DNA of 64,000 bases from Pseudomonas marginalis (GTDB lineage: Bacteria > Pseudomonadota > Gammaproteobacteria > Pseudomonadales > Pseudomonadaceae). Position 1 is the first letter of the stretch. Each line of letters starts with the position of its first letter. The notes under the pieces were generated by a model. The model was not told where the DNA came from, did no database searches, and saw only the letters and a program-made list of their open reading frames with translations. The stretch lies in contig NZ_VTFG01000001.1 in the NCBI RefSeq assembly GCF_008692035.1, positions 3,287,501 to 3,351,500 on the forward strand. Reading direction: 5' to 3'. Positions 25,809-33,555 of this stretch are shown here, piece by piece. The position numbers and the translations under genes were made by a program.

Positions 25809-26228
25809 ATGCGTATCGCTTCCCGTGTCATCGGCGGTGTCCTCGCCGTCACCCTGCTGAGCCAACTCACCGCCTGCGGGTCGATTTTCTACCCCGACCG
25901 CCGTGGCCAGATCGATGGCAAGATCGACCCGACCATTGCCGTGCTCGATGCCGTGGGCCTGTTGTTCTACGTGATCCCTGGCCTGATCGCGTTCGGCGTC
26001 GACTTCGCCACGGGCGCGATCTATTTCGAACCCGGCAAGACTGCCCAGGTTGACCCGGAAAAACTCCACGAAGCCATCGGCGCCGACGGCAAGGTCGACA
26101 ACGCCAAGCTGCAAAGCATCATCCAGAAGGAAACCGGCCGCACCCTGCCGCTGGACGACCCACGCATGATCCAGTTCAAGGGCAGCGTGCAACAACTTGC
26201 GCTCCTGGGCCTGCAACCCGCCGCCTAA
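25809..26228 (+). CDS. Putative lipoprotein, 139 aa
   Basis: Start chosen at the ATG at 25809, which gives a proper lipoprotein signal (MRIASRVIGGVLAVTLLSQLTAC, lipobox LTAC); an upstream in-frame ATG only adds a tail. After the Cys, SIFYPDRRGQIDGKIDPTIAVLDAV, then a hydrophobic helix (GLLFYVIPGLIAFGVDFATGAIYF) and a soluble C-terminal part with a small helical domain (DPEKLHEAIGADGKVDNAKLQSII). Conserved in Pseudomonas next to hrpB and fieF; function unknown. Divergent from resident hrpB; fieF follows after 9 bp, so the two are probably cotranscribed. Confidence 0.8.
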   Translation: MRIASRVIGGVLAVTLLSQLTACGSIFYPDRRGQIDGKIDPTIAVLDAVGLLFYVIPGLIAFGVDFATGAIYFEPGKTAQVDPEKLHEAIGADGKVDNAKLQSIIQKETGRTLPLDDPRMIQFKGSVQQLALLGLQPAA

Positions 26229-26237
26229 GGATCGTTT

Positions 26238-27131
26238 ATGACCAGCAGTCCCGAACACGCCCGGCTGTTGCGCCTGGCCACCCGCGCCTCGGTGGGTGTG
26301 GCCTGCGCGCTGATCGTCACCAAGGCGATTGCCTGGTGGCTCAGCGGCTCGGTGAGCATGCTCGCCGGGTTGACCGACTCACTGCTCGATGGCGTGACCT
26401 CGCTGCTGAACCTGCTGGCCGTGCATTACGCCCTGCGCCCTGCCGATGACGATCACCGTTACGGCCATGGCAAGGCGGAGTCGCTGGCGGGCATGGCCCA
26501 GGCGTTGTTCATTGGTGGCAGTGCGGTGTTGATCGCCTTGCAGGCCTACGAGCGCCTGCAGCATCCGGAACCGGTCGGCGCGCCGTGGCTGAGCATTGGG
26601 GTGATCGTGTTTTCCCTGGCACTGACCGTGGCGCTGCTGATGCTGCAACACCGGGTTGTGCGCGAAACCGGCTCCAATGCCGTGCGGGCGGACTCGCTGC
26701 ACTACCGCTCGGACCTGCTGCTCAACGGCAGCATCCTGGTGGCGCTGGTGCTGGCGGGCATGGGCTTTCATCAAGTCGACGCCTGGTTCGGCCTGGGCAT
26801 CGCCGCCTACATTTGGTGGAGCGCGATCCAGATCGCCAGGGAAAGCTTTGCGGTGTTGATGGACGAGGAACTGCCGCCGGACGTCAGCCAGCACATGCTG
26901 GAACTGGCGCGAAGCGTACCGGGGGTGTTGGGTGCCCATGACCTGCGCACGCGCATTTCCGGCAACCACTGGTTCGTGCAGTTGCACCTGGAACTGCCGG
27001 GGGAGCTGACGCTGTCAGTGGCCCACGGCATCAGCGACCAGGCCGCCGATGCCATTCACGCAGCCTACCCGCGCGCCGAAGTGCTGGTGCACGCCGACCC
27101 ACGGGAAGTGGTCACGGGCGCCAAGGCCTAG
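26238..27131 (+). CDS. fieF: Cation diffusion facilitator, FieF/YiiP-like
   Basis: A 297-residue CDF-family inner-membrane antiporter exporting Zn(II)/Fe(II) against protons. Six membrane segments; the metal site of the family is present as the DSLLD pair in TM2 and HYRSD in TM5 (two Asp on one helix, His and Asp on the other). The cytoplasmic C-terminal domain (about 205-297) has the ferredoxin-like fold with HDLRTRISGNHWFVQLHLELPG. Length matches E. coli FieF (300). Follows the lipoprotein gene at 9 bp. Its stop overlaps the stop of the convergent gene at 27128 by four bases. Confidence 0.92.
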   Translation: MTSSPEHARLLRLATRASVGVACALIVTKAIAWWLSGSVSMLAGLTDSLLDGVTSLLNLLAVHYALRPADDDHRYGHGKAESLAGMAQALFIGGSAVLIALQAYERLQHPEPVGAPWLSIGVIVFSLALTVALLMLQHRVVRETGSNAVRADSLHYRSDLLLNGSILVALVLAGMGFHQVDAWFGLGIAAYIWWSAIQIARESFAVLMDEELPPDVSQHMLELARSVPGVLGAHDLRTRISGNHWFVQLHLELPGELTLSVAHGISDQAADAIHAAYPRAEVLVHADPREVVTGAKA

Positions 27132-28165
27132 TACTGCACCTGATACCCGCGACTGCTCAGGCAGTTGCCCTGGGCCTGGCGGTAGGTTTGCACCACCGCC
27201 GGGTCAGGGGCGTAGGTGACGGCCTGCGGGTCGAAGCCGCTTTGTTGCACCGCCCAGCGATAACAGTCGTAGCCGTCCTGCTGCACTTGCGCCGGTGACT
27301 GCCCGTTGGCGGGATAGGCCACCACGTCATAGCCATTGCCTTGGGGTGCTGGCTGCGGTGCCGGCACTTGCGTCGGCGGTTGTACCACTACGTATTGCTG
27401 GGTGCTTTGTTCGTAGGCGTAGTAGGCGCCAGCGGCCAGGAACAGCAGCGAGCCACCTACCCACACTTCGCGCGCATAGTCCGGCAGGTAATGCACGCGG
27501 ATGCCATACGGCGGCGCCACGACCACATAGCGCGGGCCTTGGGGGCGGTACCAGTAGCCGCCGGAGAAGAAGTAATCCTGGCCACGGTACGGCACCCGGT
27601 AGTTGCGGTCGGGGAAGCGGTCGACGACATAGCCAGGCCGATACTGGGGGCCGGGGCCCCAGCCGTTGCCATGGCCGTCGGGGCGACCTGGCCAGCGGTT
27701 ATCGTTGGGATGCCCGTTGTAGCCAGGCCGCGAACCTGGGCCGCCGGCCTCCCAATTGCGGTTGTCGTCGTTGCGTCGAGGAATGTCACGGTAGTAACCC
27801 TGACGCGGTTCCTGGGTCTGGCGCACGGTATCGGGGCGACTCTGGATCGGCAGGTTGTTCGCAGGCTGCGGGGCTGGCCGAGGCTGTTCGGCACCTTGCG
27901 GGCGACCTTGCCACTGCCCGCCACCGTGGGGCGGTTGCTCGGCGCGATCAAAATGCGGGTTCTGTGGACGTGGCTGATTATTTTCCGGCCGGGGTTGATT
28001 GTTCTGTGGACGCGGCTGGTTATTCTGCGGGCGCGGCTGTTCGTTACCCTCCGGCCCTCTTTCATGCTGGCCGCCACCCTCAGGGCGCGGCTCGTCGGCC
28101 ATCACTTGCGTGCCGACGGTGACCATCAGCAAACCTACACCTGCCATATGCCAGATGCGCTTCAT
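27128..28165 (-). CDS. Secreted DUF6515-type protein with Pro/Asn repeats, 345 aa
   Basis: I use the ATG at 28165, preceded by GAGGAA; a GTG four codons upstream is possible. Signal peptide MKRIWHMAGVGLLMVTVGTQVMADE, then a low-complexity region (about 25-195) made of PRPQNNQ repeats and Gly/Arg/Pro-rich stretches, then a folded part starting near YVVDRFPDRNYRVPYRGQDYFFSGGYWY with the sequence GPRYVVVAPPYGIRVHYLP, a hydrophobic helix (GGSLLFLAAGAYYAYE) and a C-terminal domain with YPANGQSPAQVQQDGYDCYRWA and two Cys. Family resemblance is to DUF6515 periplasmic proteins of Pseudomonas. Probably a cell-envelope protein; function unknown. Confidence 0.75.
   Translation of the reverse strand: MKRIWHMAGVGLLMVTVGTQVMADEPRPEGGGQHERGPEGNEQPRPQNNQPRPQNNQPRPENNQPRPQNPHFDRAEQPPHGGGQWQGRPQGAEQPRPAPQPANNLPIQSRPDTVRQTQEPRQGYYRDIPRRNDDNRNWEAGGPGSRPGYNGHPNDNRWPGRPDGHGNGWGPGPQYRPGYVVDRFPDRNYRVPYRGQDYFFSGGYWYRPQGPRYVVVAPPYGIRVHYLPDYAREVWVGGSLLFLAAGAYYAYEQSTQQYVVVQPPTQVPAPQPAPQGNGYDVVAYPANGQSPAQVQQDGYDCYRWAVQQSGFDPQAVTYAPDPAVVQTYRQAQGNCLSSRGYQVQY
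27955..28042 (-). repeat. 21-bp tandem repeat coding for PRPQNNQ
   Basis: Three to four imperfect 21-bp units in frame in the envelope protein gene, encoding PRPQNNQ-PRPQNNQ-PRPENNQ-PRPQN. Copy number is likely to vary between strains. Confidence 0.75.
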
Positions 28166-28286
28166 GCTATTCCTCACTGCGGATAAGGGCCTGGAAGGTC
28201 CGGCCTCATAGATGAGACTGGAAAAGCCCCGCCCGGTTCTGAGACAGGTTATCAGTCACAGGAACAATTTTCTTAAGGCAAAAGAA

Positions 28287-28312
28287 AAGGGGTGACCCGT
28301 CGGCCACCCCTT
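28287..28312 (-). terminator. Orphan rho-independent terminator on the minus strand
   Basis: Arms AAGGGGTG and CACCCCTT with a 10-nt loop, followed on the minus strand by TTTCTTTT. It points leftwards and there is no annotated leftward gene upstream of it before rluE (29508), with the + strand lrp gene in between. It implies a leftward transcript starting between about 28320 and 28600. Confidence 0.75.
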
Positions 28313-28590
28313 GAGAACTTCGTCCATGCTCAACGCTTTTGACGTTGGCTCACCTCACGCCGTCTTGTGGACAGTGTGCAGCCTGGAGGCCGGCTCGACC
28401 CTGCTGGGGTGGCGGCCGCAGCCAGCCTGATTGGGCGAGCTGCTGTGGACTGTTGTCCAGGCGGTGATTCTGTTGATAACGATACAGGCCAGCGCCGGGC
28501 AGATGATTGCGAAGATTGCGTCAATAAACAGTGCTTGCGCAATTTTTAACCCTTCATGGATAATTCACCGCAATAGTTACGACAAAGGCC
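28313..28590 (-). ncRNA. Candidate small RNA ending at the orphan terminator
   Basis: A 278-bp stretch without a credible gene upstream (in the leftward sense) of the terminator at 28287. The best leftward reading frame starts with TTG and has no ribosome site. A possible promoter is TTGCGG with a 17-bp gap to GTTAAA near 28550-28580. It would be divergent from the Lrp-type regulator gene. No known RNA family is recognised. Confidence 0.35.
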
Positions 28591-28596
28591 AACCCA

Positions 28597-29076
28597 ATGA
28601 GCAAGCTTGACCGATACGACCTGAGTATTTTGGCGGAATTGCAGCGCGACGCGAGGATCTCCAACCAGGAGTTGGCCGAGCGTATCGGCCTGTCGCCTTC
28701 GCCCTGCTCGCGCCGGGTCAAGCAGTTGGAGGACGACGGCTACATCGCACGCCAGGTCGCCCTGCTCGACCGCAAGATGCTCGGCCTGAGCCTCACGGCC
28801 TATGTGCTGATCGGAATGGACCGCCACACCCCCGAGCGTTTCGAGAACTTCGAGGCGGCCATCCGCACCCTGCCCCAGGTGCTGGAATGCAGCCTGGTCA
28901 CCGGGATGGATGCGGACTATCAGTTGAAAGTGGTGGTGCCGGACATGGACCACTATCAGAAACTGCTGCTGGGCCACCTCACCCGGATCGAAGGCGTGAC
29001 CAGCGTGCGCTCGAGCTTTGTGCTCAACCAGGTGCTCAACAGCACCGAGCTGCCGCTGACCCACCTGCGCACCTGA
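28597..29076 (+). CDS. Lrp/AsnC-family transcriptional regulator, 159 aa
   Basis: N-terminal helix-turn-helix (LAELQRDARISNQELAERIGLSPSPCSRRVKQLEDDGYI, about residues 10-50) and a C-terminal RAM/ligand domain (about 68-145) with LECSLVTGMDADYQLKVVVPDM, the usual GxxD-Y signature of Lrp-type amino-acid sensing. 159 residues is normal for the family, which forms octamers and controls amino-acid or detoxification genes. The immediate target cannot be told; the family often regulates a divergent gene, and here the divergent side holds only the small RNA candidate. The ATG at 28597 has the AAAGGCC stretch upstream. Confidence 0.88.
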   Translation: MSKLDRYDLSILAELQRDARISNQELAERIGLSPSPCSRRVKQLEDDGYIARQVALLDRKMLGLSLTAYVLIGMDRHTPERFENFEAAIRTLPQVLECSLVTGMDADYQLKVVVPDMDHYQKLLLGHLTRIEGVTSVRSSFVLNQVLNSTELPLTHLRT

Positions 29077-29099
29077 TCTCATGAACAATGAAGATCAAA

Positions 29100-29186
29100 T
29101 GTGGGAGGGGGCTTGCCCCCGATGGAGTATCAGTCACCAGATACACAGCCTGACACACCGCTATCGGGGGCAAGCCCCCTCCCACA
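29100..29186 (+). repeat. REPIN (paired inverted REP sequences)
   Basis: Left arm TGTGGGAGGGGGCTTGCCCC (29100 on) and right arm GGGGCAAGCCCCCTCCCACA (ending 29186) in opposite orientation with about 45 bp between. This is the mobile REPIN layout of P. fluorescens, moved in trans by a RAYT transposase. It lies between the Lrp gene and the DUF2788 gene. Confidence 0.9.
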
Positions 29187-29294
29187 TTTGGCCTGTGTTT
29201 CAACAGTGAAGCCTGCGTGCGACGCACCGACGCAGGTCAATGTTGCGCCTGTGACGCTGCCGTATACTTGCCGCCTGCCCCGTTGGAAGAGCCC

Positions 29295-29513
29295 ATGAAC
29301 AACATCGACCCCGCCCTGTTCGAAGAATGGATGATGACCGGCCTGGTCACTATCCTGATCATTTTCATGGGCTTTATCGTCTGGGACCTGGCAAAGAAAT
29401 CCAAGGCCGGGCGCTTTGGTTCGTTCATCCTGTTTTTCGTGCTGGGCCTGGGCGTGGCCGCGTTCATCATCAAGAGCGTGGTGATCGGCCTGATCGAATC
29501 CGGCGCTTTATAA
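29295..29513 (+). CDS. DUF2788 small membrane protein, 72 aa
   Basis: Starts at the ATG at 29295. Two membrane helices ([20 protein letters not shown] and [23 protein letters not shown]) joined by a short basic loop KKSKAGR. Matches DUF2788, conserved beside rluE in Pseudomonas; function unknown. Its stop overlaps the stop of the convergent rluE gene by three bases on each side. Confidence 0.8.
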   Translation: MNNIDPALFEEWMMTGLVTILIIFMGFIVWDLAKKSKAGRFGSFILFFVLGLGVAAFIIKSVVIGLIESGAL

Positions 29514-30143
29514 ACGCGCCGGCACTTCCTTCCATTGGCCTTGGTCCAGGCCGTCGATTGTCCAATCGCCAATACGCACCCGCACCAGGCGCAAGGTCGG
29601 CAGGCCCACGGCGGCGGTCATGCGCCGAACCTGACGGTTACGCCCCTCTCGAATCACCAGTTCAAGCCAGTACGTCGGTAGGTTTTTGCGAAAGCGCACC
29701 GGCGGGTTGCGCGGCCATAACGCCGGTTCATCCAGACGCCGGGCCTCGGCGGGCAAGGTTTTGCCGTCGTTGAGTTCCACCCCGTCACGCAGGCGTTGCA
29801 GCAATGCTTCGGTGGGTTCGCCTTCCACCTGCACCCAGTAGGTTTTCGCCAGCTTGTGCTTGGGATCGGCAATACGCGCCTGCAACTGGCCGTCGTTGGT
29901 CAGCAGCAACAGGCCTTCGCTGTCACGGTCCAGGCGGCCTGCCGGGTAGATGCCGGGGATGTCGATAAAGTCCTTGAGCGTCGCGCGCCCGCCTTCGTCG
30001 CTGAACTGGGTCAGCACATCGAAGGGTTTATTGAACAGCACCAACTTCGGCTCGGCCGGCGGCGCCTTGGCGACACGGCGCGCGGCAGAATACGGAGGTT
30101 TCACGCCAGGGCGGCGCGAATCGGGACGGGTGGGACGGGACAT
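29508..30143 (-). CDS. rluE: 23S rRNA pseudouridine synthase, RluE-type
   Basis: Start taken at the ATG at 30143 (MSRPTRPD), 211 residues; a longer frame runs into antisense of other genes and is not coding. RsuA/RluE family without an S4 domain: motif [20 protein letters not shown] contains the catalytic Asp (RLD), then KTYWVQVEG and [11 protein letters not shown]. RluE makes pseudouridine 2457 in 23S rRNA in E. coli. The N-terminal 30 residues are basic and disordered. It ends tail-to-tail with DUF2788 and lies 72 bp from the amn gene stop; amn is transcribed in the same direction upstream. Confidence 0.9.
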   Translation of the reverse strand: MSRPTRPDSRRPGVKPPYSAARRVAKAPPAEPKLVLFNKPFDVLTQFSDEGGRATLKDFIDIPGIYPAGRLDRDSEGLLLLTNDGQLQARIADPKHKLAKTYWVQVEGEPTEALLQRLRDGVELNDGKTLPAEARRLDEPALWPRNPPVRFRKNLPTYWLELVIREGRNRQVRRMTAAVGLPTLRLVRVRIGDWTIDGLDQGQWKEVPARL

Positions 30144-30214
30144 GGCAAAGGAACATCTAACGGTCAGGACCGACAATGCTAGTGGCCTGACCGCTAAATG
30201 ACCATCCCAACCGC

Positions 30215-31687
30215 TTAGCGGAACGGCGGCTCGTCGAAGCTGCGCAGTTTGCGCGAGTGCAACGAGTTGAGTTCGGTGCGCAACAGGTCCACCGCCTCGA
30301 TGCCGATCTTCAAGTGCTGGCTGACCGCACGTTCGTAGAACGCGTTGGCCGAACCCGGCAGCTTGATCTCGCTGTGCAGCGGCTTGTCCGACACACACAG
30401 CAAGGTGCCGTAGGGTACGCGCAAGCGGTAGCCCTGGGCGGCGATGGTGCCGCTTTCCATGTCCACCGCCACGGCGCGGGACAGGTTGATCAACGGCCGC
30501 TCCTGGGCCCAGCGCAGTTCCCAGTTGCGGTCGTCGTAGGTCAGCACGGTGCCGGTACGCAGGCGTTTTTTCAGTTCTTCGCCTTTCTCACCGGTGACAT
30601 TCGCCGCCGCCTGCTGCAAGGCCATCTGCACTTCGGCCAGGGCGGGGATCGGGATGTTCGGCGGTACCACCCGGTCGAGAATCCCATCGCGGCGCATATA
30701 GGCGTGGGCCAGTACGTAGTCGCCGATGGTCTGGGATTGGCGCAGGCCGCCACAGTGGCCAATCATCAGCCAGCAATGCGGACGCAGCACCGCCAGGTGG
30801 TCGGTGATGTTCTTGGCGTTGGACGGGCCGACACCGATGTTCACCAGAGTCACGCCGTGGCCATCGCTGGCCTGCAGGTGATAGGCCGGCATCTGGTAGC
30901 GGTGCCACACTACGCCGGCGGCAATCGCCGAGGCTTCGCCGTGGTCCATGCTCTTATCGATGATGACGTTGCCCGGCAGCACCATGCGGATAAAACGCGG
31001 GTCGCTGCGCAGTTGTTCCAGGCCATGCAGGATGAACTGGTCGACATAGCGGTGGTAGTTGGTCAGCAGGATCCACGGCTGCACATGGCGCCAGTCGCTG
31101 CCGGTGTAATGCACCAGCCGACGCAGGGAAAAGTCCACGCGGGCCGCATCGAACAGCGCCAGGGGCAGCGGGTCGGTGTTTTCCCAGTCGTAGAGGCCAT
31201 CGGCGATGCCGTCGGTGGCGGCCGACAGGTCGGTGCTGGGGAACACGCGCGCCAAGGTCGCGGCGGTCACACCGGAGCCGGCCAGTTCGTCGCCCTGCTC
31301 CACCACGTACGGATAAGGAATGTTCTGCTGGCTGACGCCCACTTCCACGGTCACGGTGAAGTCGTGCATCAGCGGCACCAGTTGTTCCAGCAAATACTTA
31401 CGGAACGCCGCCGGATGCGTGACGGTTACGCTGTAGGTCCCGGGTAACTGGACCTTGGCATACGCCCGGGTAGTCTGTGGGACTTCGCCGTGGCAGTGGT
31501 AAGTCAGGCGCAGTTCCGGGTAGCGAAACAGCGCGCGTTGTTCGGCGTCGGGTTCGACGCGGTCCTTGAGGTATTGCTTGAGGGCTTGATTGAGCGCGCC
31601 GGTAGCCCGCTCATGCAGGGCCGCCAGCCGATCCACGGCCTCTTCGGCGGTTTGAACGACAACAAAAGCTTCGGTCACGGTAAGCAT
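30215..31687 (-). CDS. amn: AMP nucleosidase
   Basis: Hydrolyses AMP to adenine and ribose 5-phosphate, an energy-charge control on the adenylate pool. I use the ATG at 31687 ([11 protein letters not shown]), which gives 490 residues as in E. coli (484). The frame can be read upstream to 31789, but those 34 codons are translated REP sequence (MWEGACSH...) and are not part of the gene. Visible features: N-terminal regulatory domain (about 1-170), then the nucleoside-phosphorylase-like catalytic domain with [21 protein letters not shown] and [18 protein letters not shown], and [14 protein letters not shown] with the ribose-binding Glu/Met. Intact. Confidence 0.92.
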   Translation of the reverse strand: MLTVTEAFVVVQTAEEAVDRLAALHERATGALNQALKQYLKDRVEPDAEQRALFRYPELRLTYHCHGEVPQTTRAYAKVQLPGTYSVTVTHPAAFRKYLLEQLVPLMHDFTVTVEVGVSQQNIPYPYVVEQGDELAGSGVTAATLARVFPSTDLSAATDGIADGLYDWENTDPLPLALFDAARVDFSLRRLVHYTGSDWRHVQPWILLTNYHRYVDQFILHGLEQLRSDPRFIRMVLPGNVIIDKSMDHGEASAIAAGVVWHRYQMPAYHLQASDGHGVTLVNIGVGPSNAKNITDHLAVLRPHCWLMIGHCGGLRQSQTIGDYVLAHAYMRRDGILDRVVPPNIPIPALAEVQMALQQAAANVTGEKGEELKKRLRTGTVLTYDDRNWELRWAQERPLINLSRAVAVDMESGTIAAQGYRLRVPYGTLLCVSDKPLHSEIKLPGSANAFYERAVSQHLKIGIEAVDLLRTELNSLHSRKLRSFDEPPFR

Positions 31688-31771
31688 CCTGTGTTCTGAC
31701 TTGCAGGCCTTTATCTTGCCTGTATCCCTGTCAGACGCAAACCTTGAATTGGAGTGCCTCTCAAGATGGCT

Positions 31772-31787
31772 GCAAGCCCCCTCCCAC
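31772..31787 (-). repeat. Single REP sequence upstream of amn
   Basis: GCAAGCCCCCTCCCACA in the gap between the amn start and the acyl-CoA dehydrogenase stop. Single copy in one orientation, without a partner arm. It creates a false N-terminal extension of amn when read through. Confidence 0.75.
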
Positions 31788-31800
31788 ATGTGGACCGTGT

Positions 31801-33456
31801 TTATTCAGAGACATTGGGACTTGAGCGCGCGACGATGGCCCCGACATCGACGCCACGCGGCAAGGTGCCGTAGACGCGGCCAGACGACTGGCCCAAACGG
31901 CTGGCGATAAAACCATCGCTGACTGCGGCGTTACCCGCCTCAAGCAACAGCTTGGCCTGCAATGCCACCGCAATATCCTCGGTCAACTGCCGCGCGCGGT
32001 ACTGAATGTCCTGGGTGTCCATGAACGCCGACTTCAGGTGTTCGATATGCCGCGCCAATTGCTTATCGCCATGCCCGTCACCAAGTTCGACAAACAGCGC
32101 TTCCAGCACGCCGGGCTCCTTGGAGAGTGCGCGCAGCACGTCCAGGCATTGCACATTGCCGGAACCTTCCCACGTCGAATTCACCGGCGCCTCACGGTAC
32201 AGGCGCGGCAGGATGCTGTCTTCCACGTAGCCCGCGCCGCCCATGCATTCGGCGGCTTCGTTGATCATCGCCGGGGCGCGCTTGCAGATCCAATACTTGC
32301 CCACCGCCGTCACCAGCCGAGCGAACTTGGCTTCCCGCTCATCGCCCAGATTGTCCAGGGCGCAGCCCATGCGCATGCTCAAGGCCAGCGAGGCTTCGCT
32401 TTCCAGGGCGAGGTCGGCCAGCACGTTTTGCATCAGCGGCTGCTCGCTGAGCACACGGCCACCGACCCGGCGATGAGCACAGTGATGGCTAGCCTGGGTC
32501 AGCGCCTGGCGCATCAAGGCACTGGAACCCACCATGCAATCGAAGCGGGTCATTGCGACCATCTCGATGATGGTCGGCACGCCACGCCCCTCTTCACCGA
32601 TCATCCAGGCCAGGGCCCCACGAAACTCCACTTCACTGGACGCATTGGAGCAGTTGCCCAATTTGTTTTTCAGGCGCTGGATATAGAACTCGTTGCGGGT
32701 GTCATCCGGGCGGTGCCGGGGCAGCAGGAAACAGGTCAGGCCTTTGTCGGTCTGGGCCAGGGTCAGGAAGGCATCGCACATCGGCGCGGAGCAGAACCAC
32801 TTGTGACCGACCAGTTCATAGGCTTGCCCGGGCCCGCCGGCGCCCACCGGATAGGCGCGGGTGGTGTTGGCCCGCACGTCGGTGCCACCCTGTTTCTCGG
32901 TCATGGCCATGCCGATGGTTGCACCGGCCTTGTGGGCAATGCCGACATTGCGCGGGTCATAGTGGGTGCTGAGGATTTTCGGCAGCCAGGTCTGCGCCAG
33001 GTCCGGTTGCAAGCGCAGGGCCGGGACGCAAGCGAAGGTCATGGTCAGTGGGCAGCCGGTGCCGGCCTCAGCCTGGCTGTGCAGGTAGGTCATGGCCGCA
33101 CGCGCCACATGGGCACCGGACTGTGGATGGGCCCACGGCAGCGACGGCAGGCCATGCTCGACCGCGGTGCCCATCAGCTCGTGGTAGGCCGGGTGAAACT
33201 CCACCAGGTCGATGCGATGCCCATACCGGTCATGGCTGCTGAACACCGGTTTGTTCTGGTTGGCCAGGAACCCGGCCGCCATCAGCGGCCCGCCGGCCAA
33301 CGCCCCGTACGCATCGATGCGCGCCTGCGCCCAGCCGGCGCCAAAGCGCCGTGACCAGTCTTGCAGGGGCACGTCGATGCGGTACAGATTGGTGCCGTCC
33401 AGGCAGGGCGGCTGGTTGGTGACGTCGTGGGTTTCGGCGAACTGATGCAGGTTCAT
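31801..33456 (-). CDS. AidB-like acyl-CoA dehydrogenase family protein, 551 aa
   Basis: Strong Shine-Dalgarno (CCAGGAGG) before the ATG at 33456. Full acyl-CoA dehydrogenase fold in the AidB arrangement (541 residues in E. coli, an extended N-terminal arm and C-terminal helical part): the AidB-like N-terminal domain with LYRIDVPLQDW, the FAD-binding middle domain with MAMTEKQGGTDVRANTTRA and SAPMCDAFLTLAQT, and the dehydrogenase C-terminal domain with ECMGGAGYVEDSILPRLYREAPVNSTWEGSGNVQCLDVLR. AidB is an alkylation-inducible flavoprotein thought to protect DNA. The usual catalytic Glu position falls in EAPVNSTWEG, as in AidB-like rather than true catabolic dehydrogenases. It is leftward, after ladS. 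Confidence 0.85.
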   Translation of the reverse strand: MNLHQFAETHDVTNQPPCLDGTNLYRIDVPLQDWSRRFGAGWAQARIDAYGALAGGPLMAAGFLANQNKPVFSSHDRYGHRIDLVEFHPAYHELMGTAVEHGLPSLPWAHPQSGAHVARAAMTYLHSQAEAGTGCPLTMTFACVPALRLQPDLAQTWLPKILSTHYDPRNVGIAHKAGATIGMAMTEKQGGTDVRANTTRAYPVGAGGPGQAYELVGHKWFCSAPMCDAFLTLAQTDKGLTCFLLPRHRPDDTRNEFYIQRLKNKLGNCSNASSEVEFRGALAWMIGEEGRGVPTIIEMVAMTRFDCMVGSSALMRQALTQASHHCAHRRVGGRVLSEQPLMQNVLADLALESEASLALSMRMGCALDNLGDEREAKFARLVTAVGKYWICKRAPAMINEAAECMGGAGYVEDSILPRLYREAPVNSTWEGSGNVQCLDVLRALSKEPGVLEALFVELGDGHGDKQLARHIEHLKSAFMDTQDIQYRARQLTEDIAVALQAKLLLEAGNAAVSDGFIASRLGQSSGRVYGTLPRGVDVGAIVARSSPNVSE

Positions 33457-33555
33457 GACAGGCCTCCTGGAAAAAGGCCCTGTCGAATGCGCACCTACCC
33501 ATAAAGGCGCAGATCGATTGAGGCCGGTTTTTTCAGTTAAGCACCGTCATCCAGG

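Noticed and set aside
30144..30398. N-terminal extension of rluE to 296 aa
   Set aside because: The added part runs over the amn 3' end and is not protein-like; the ATG at 30143 gives the normal length.
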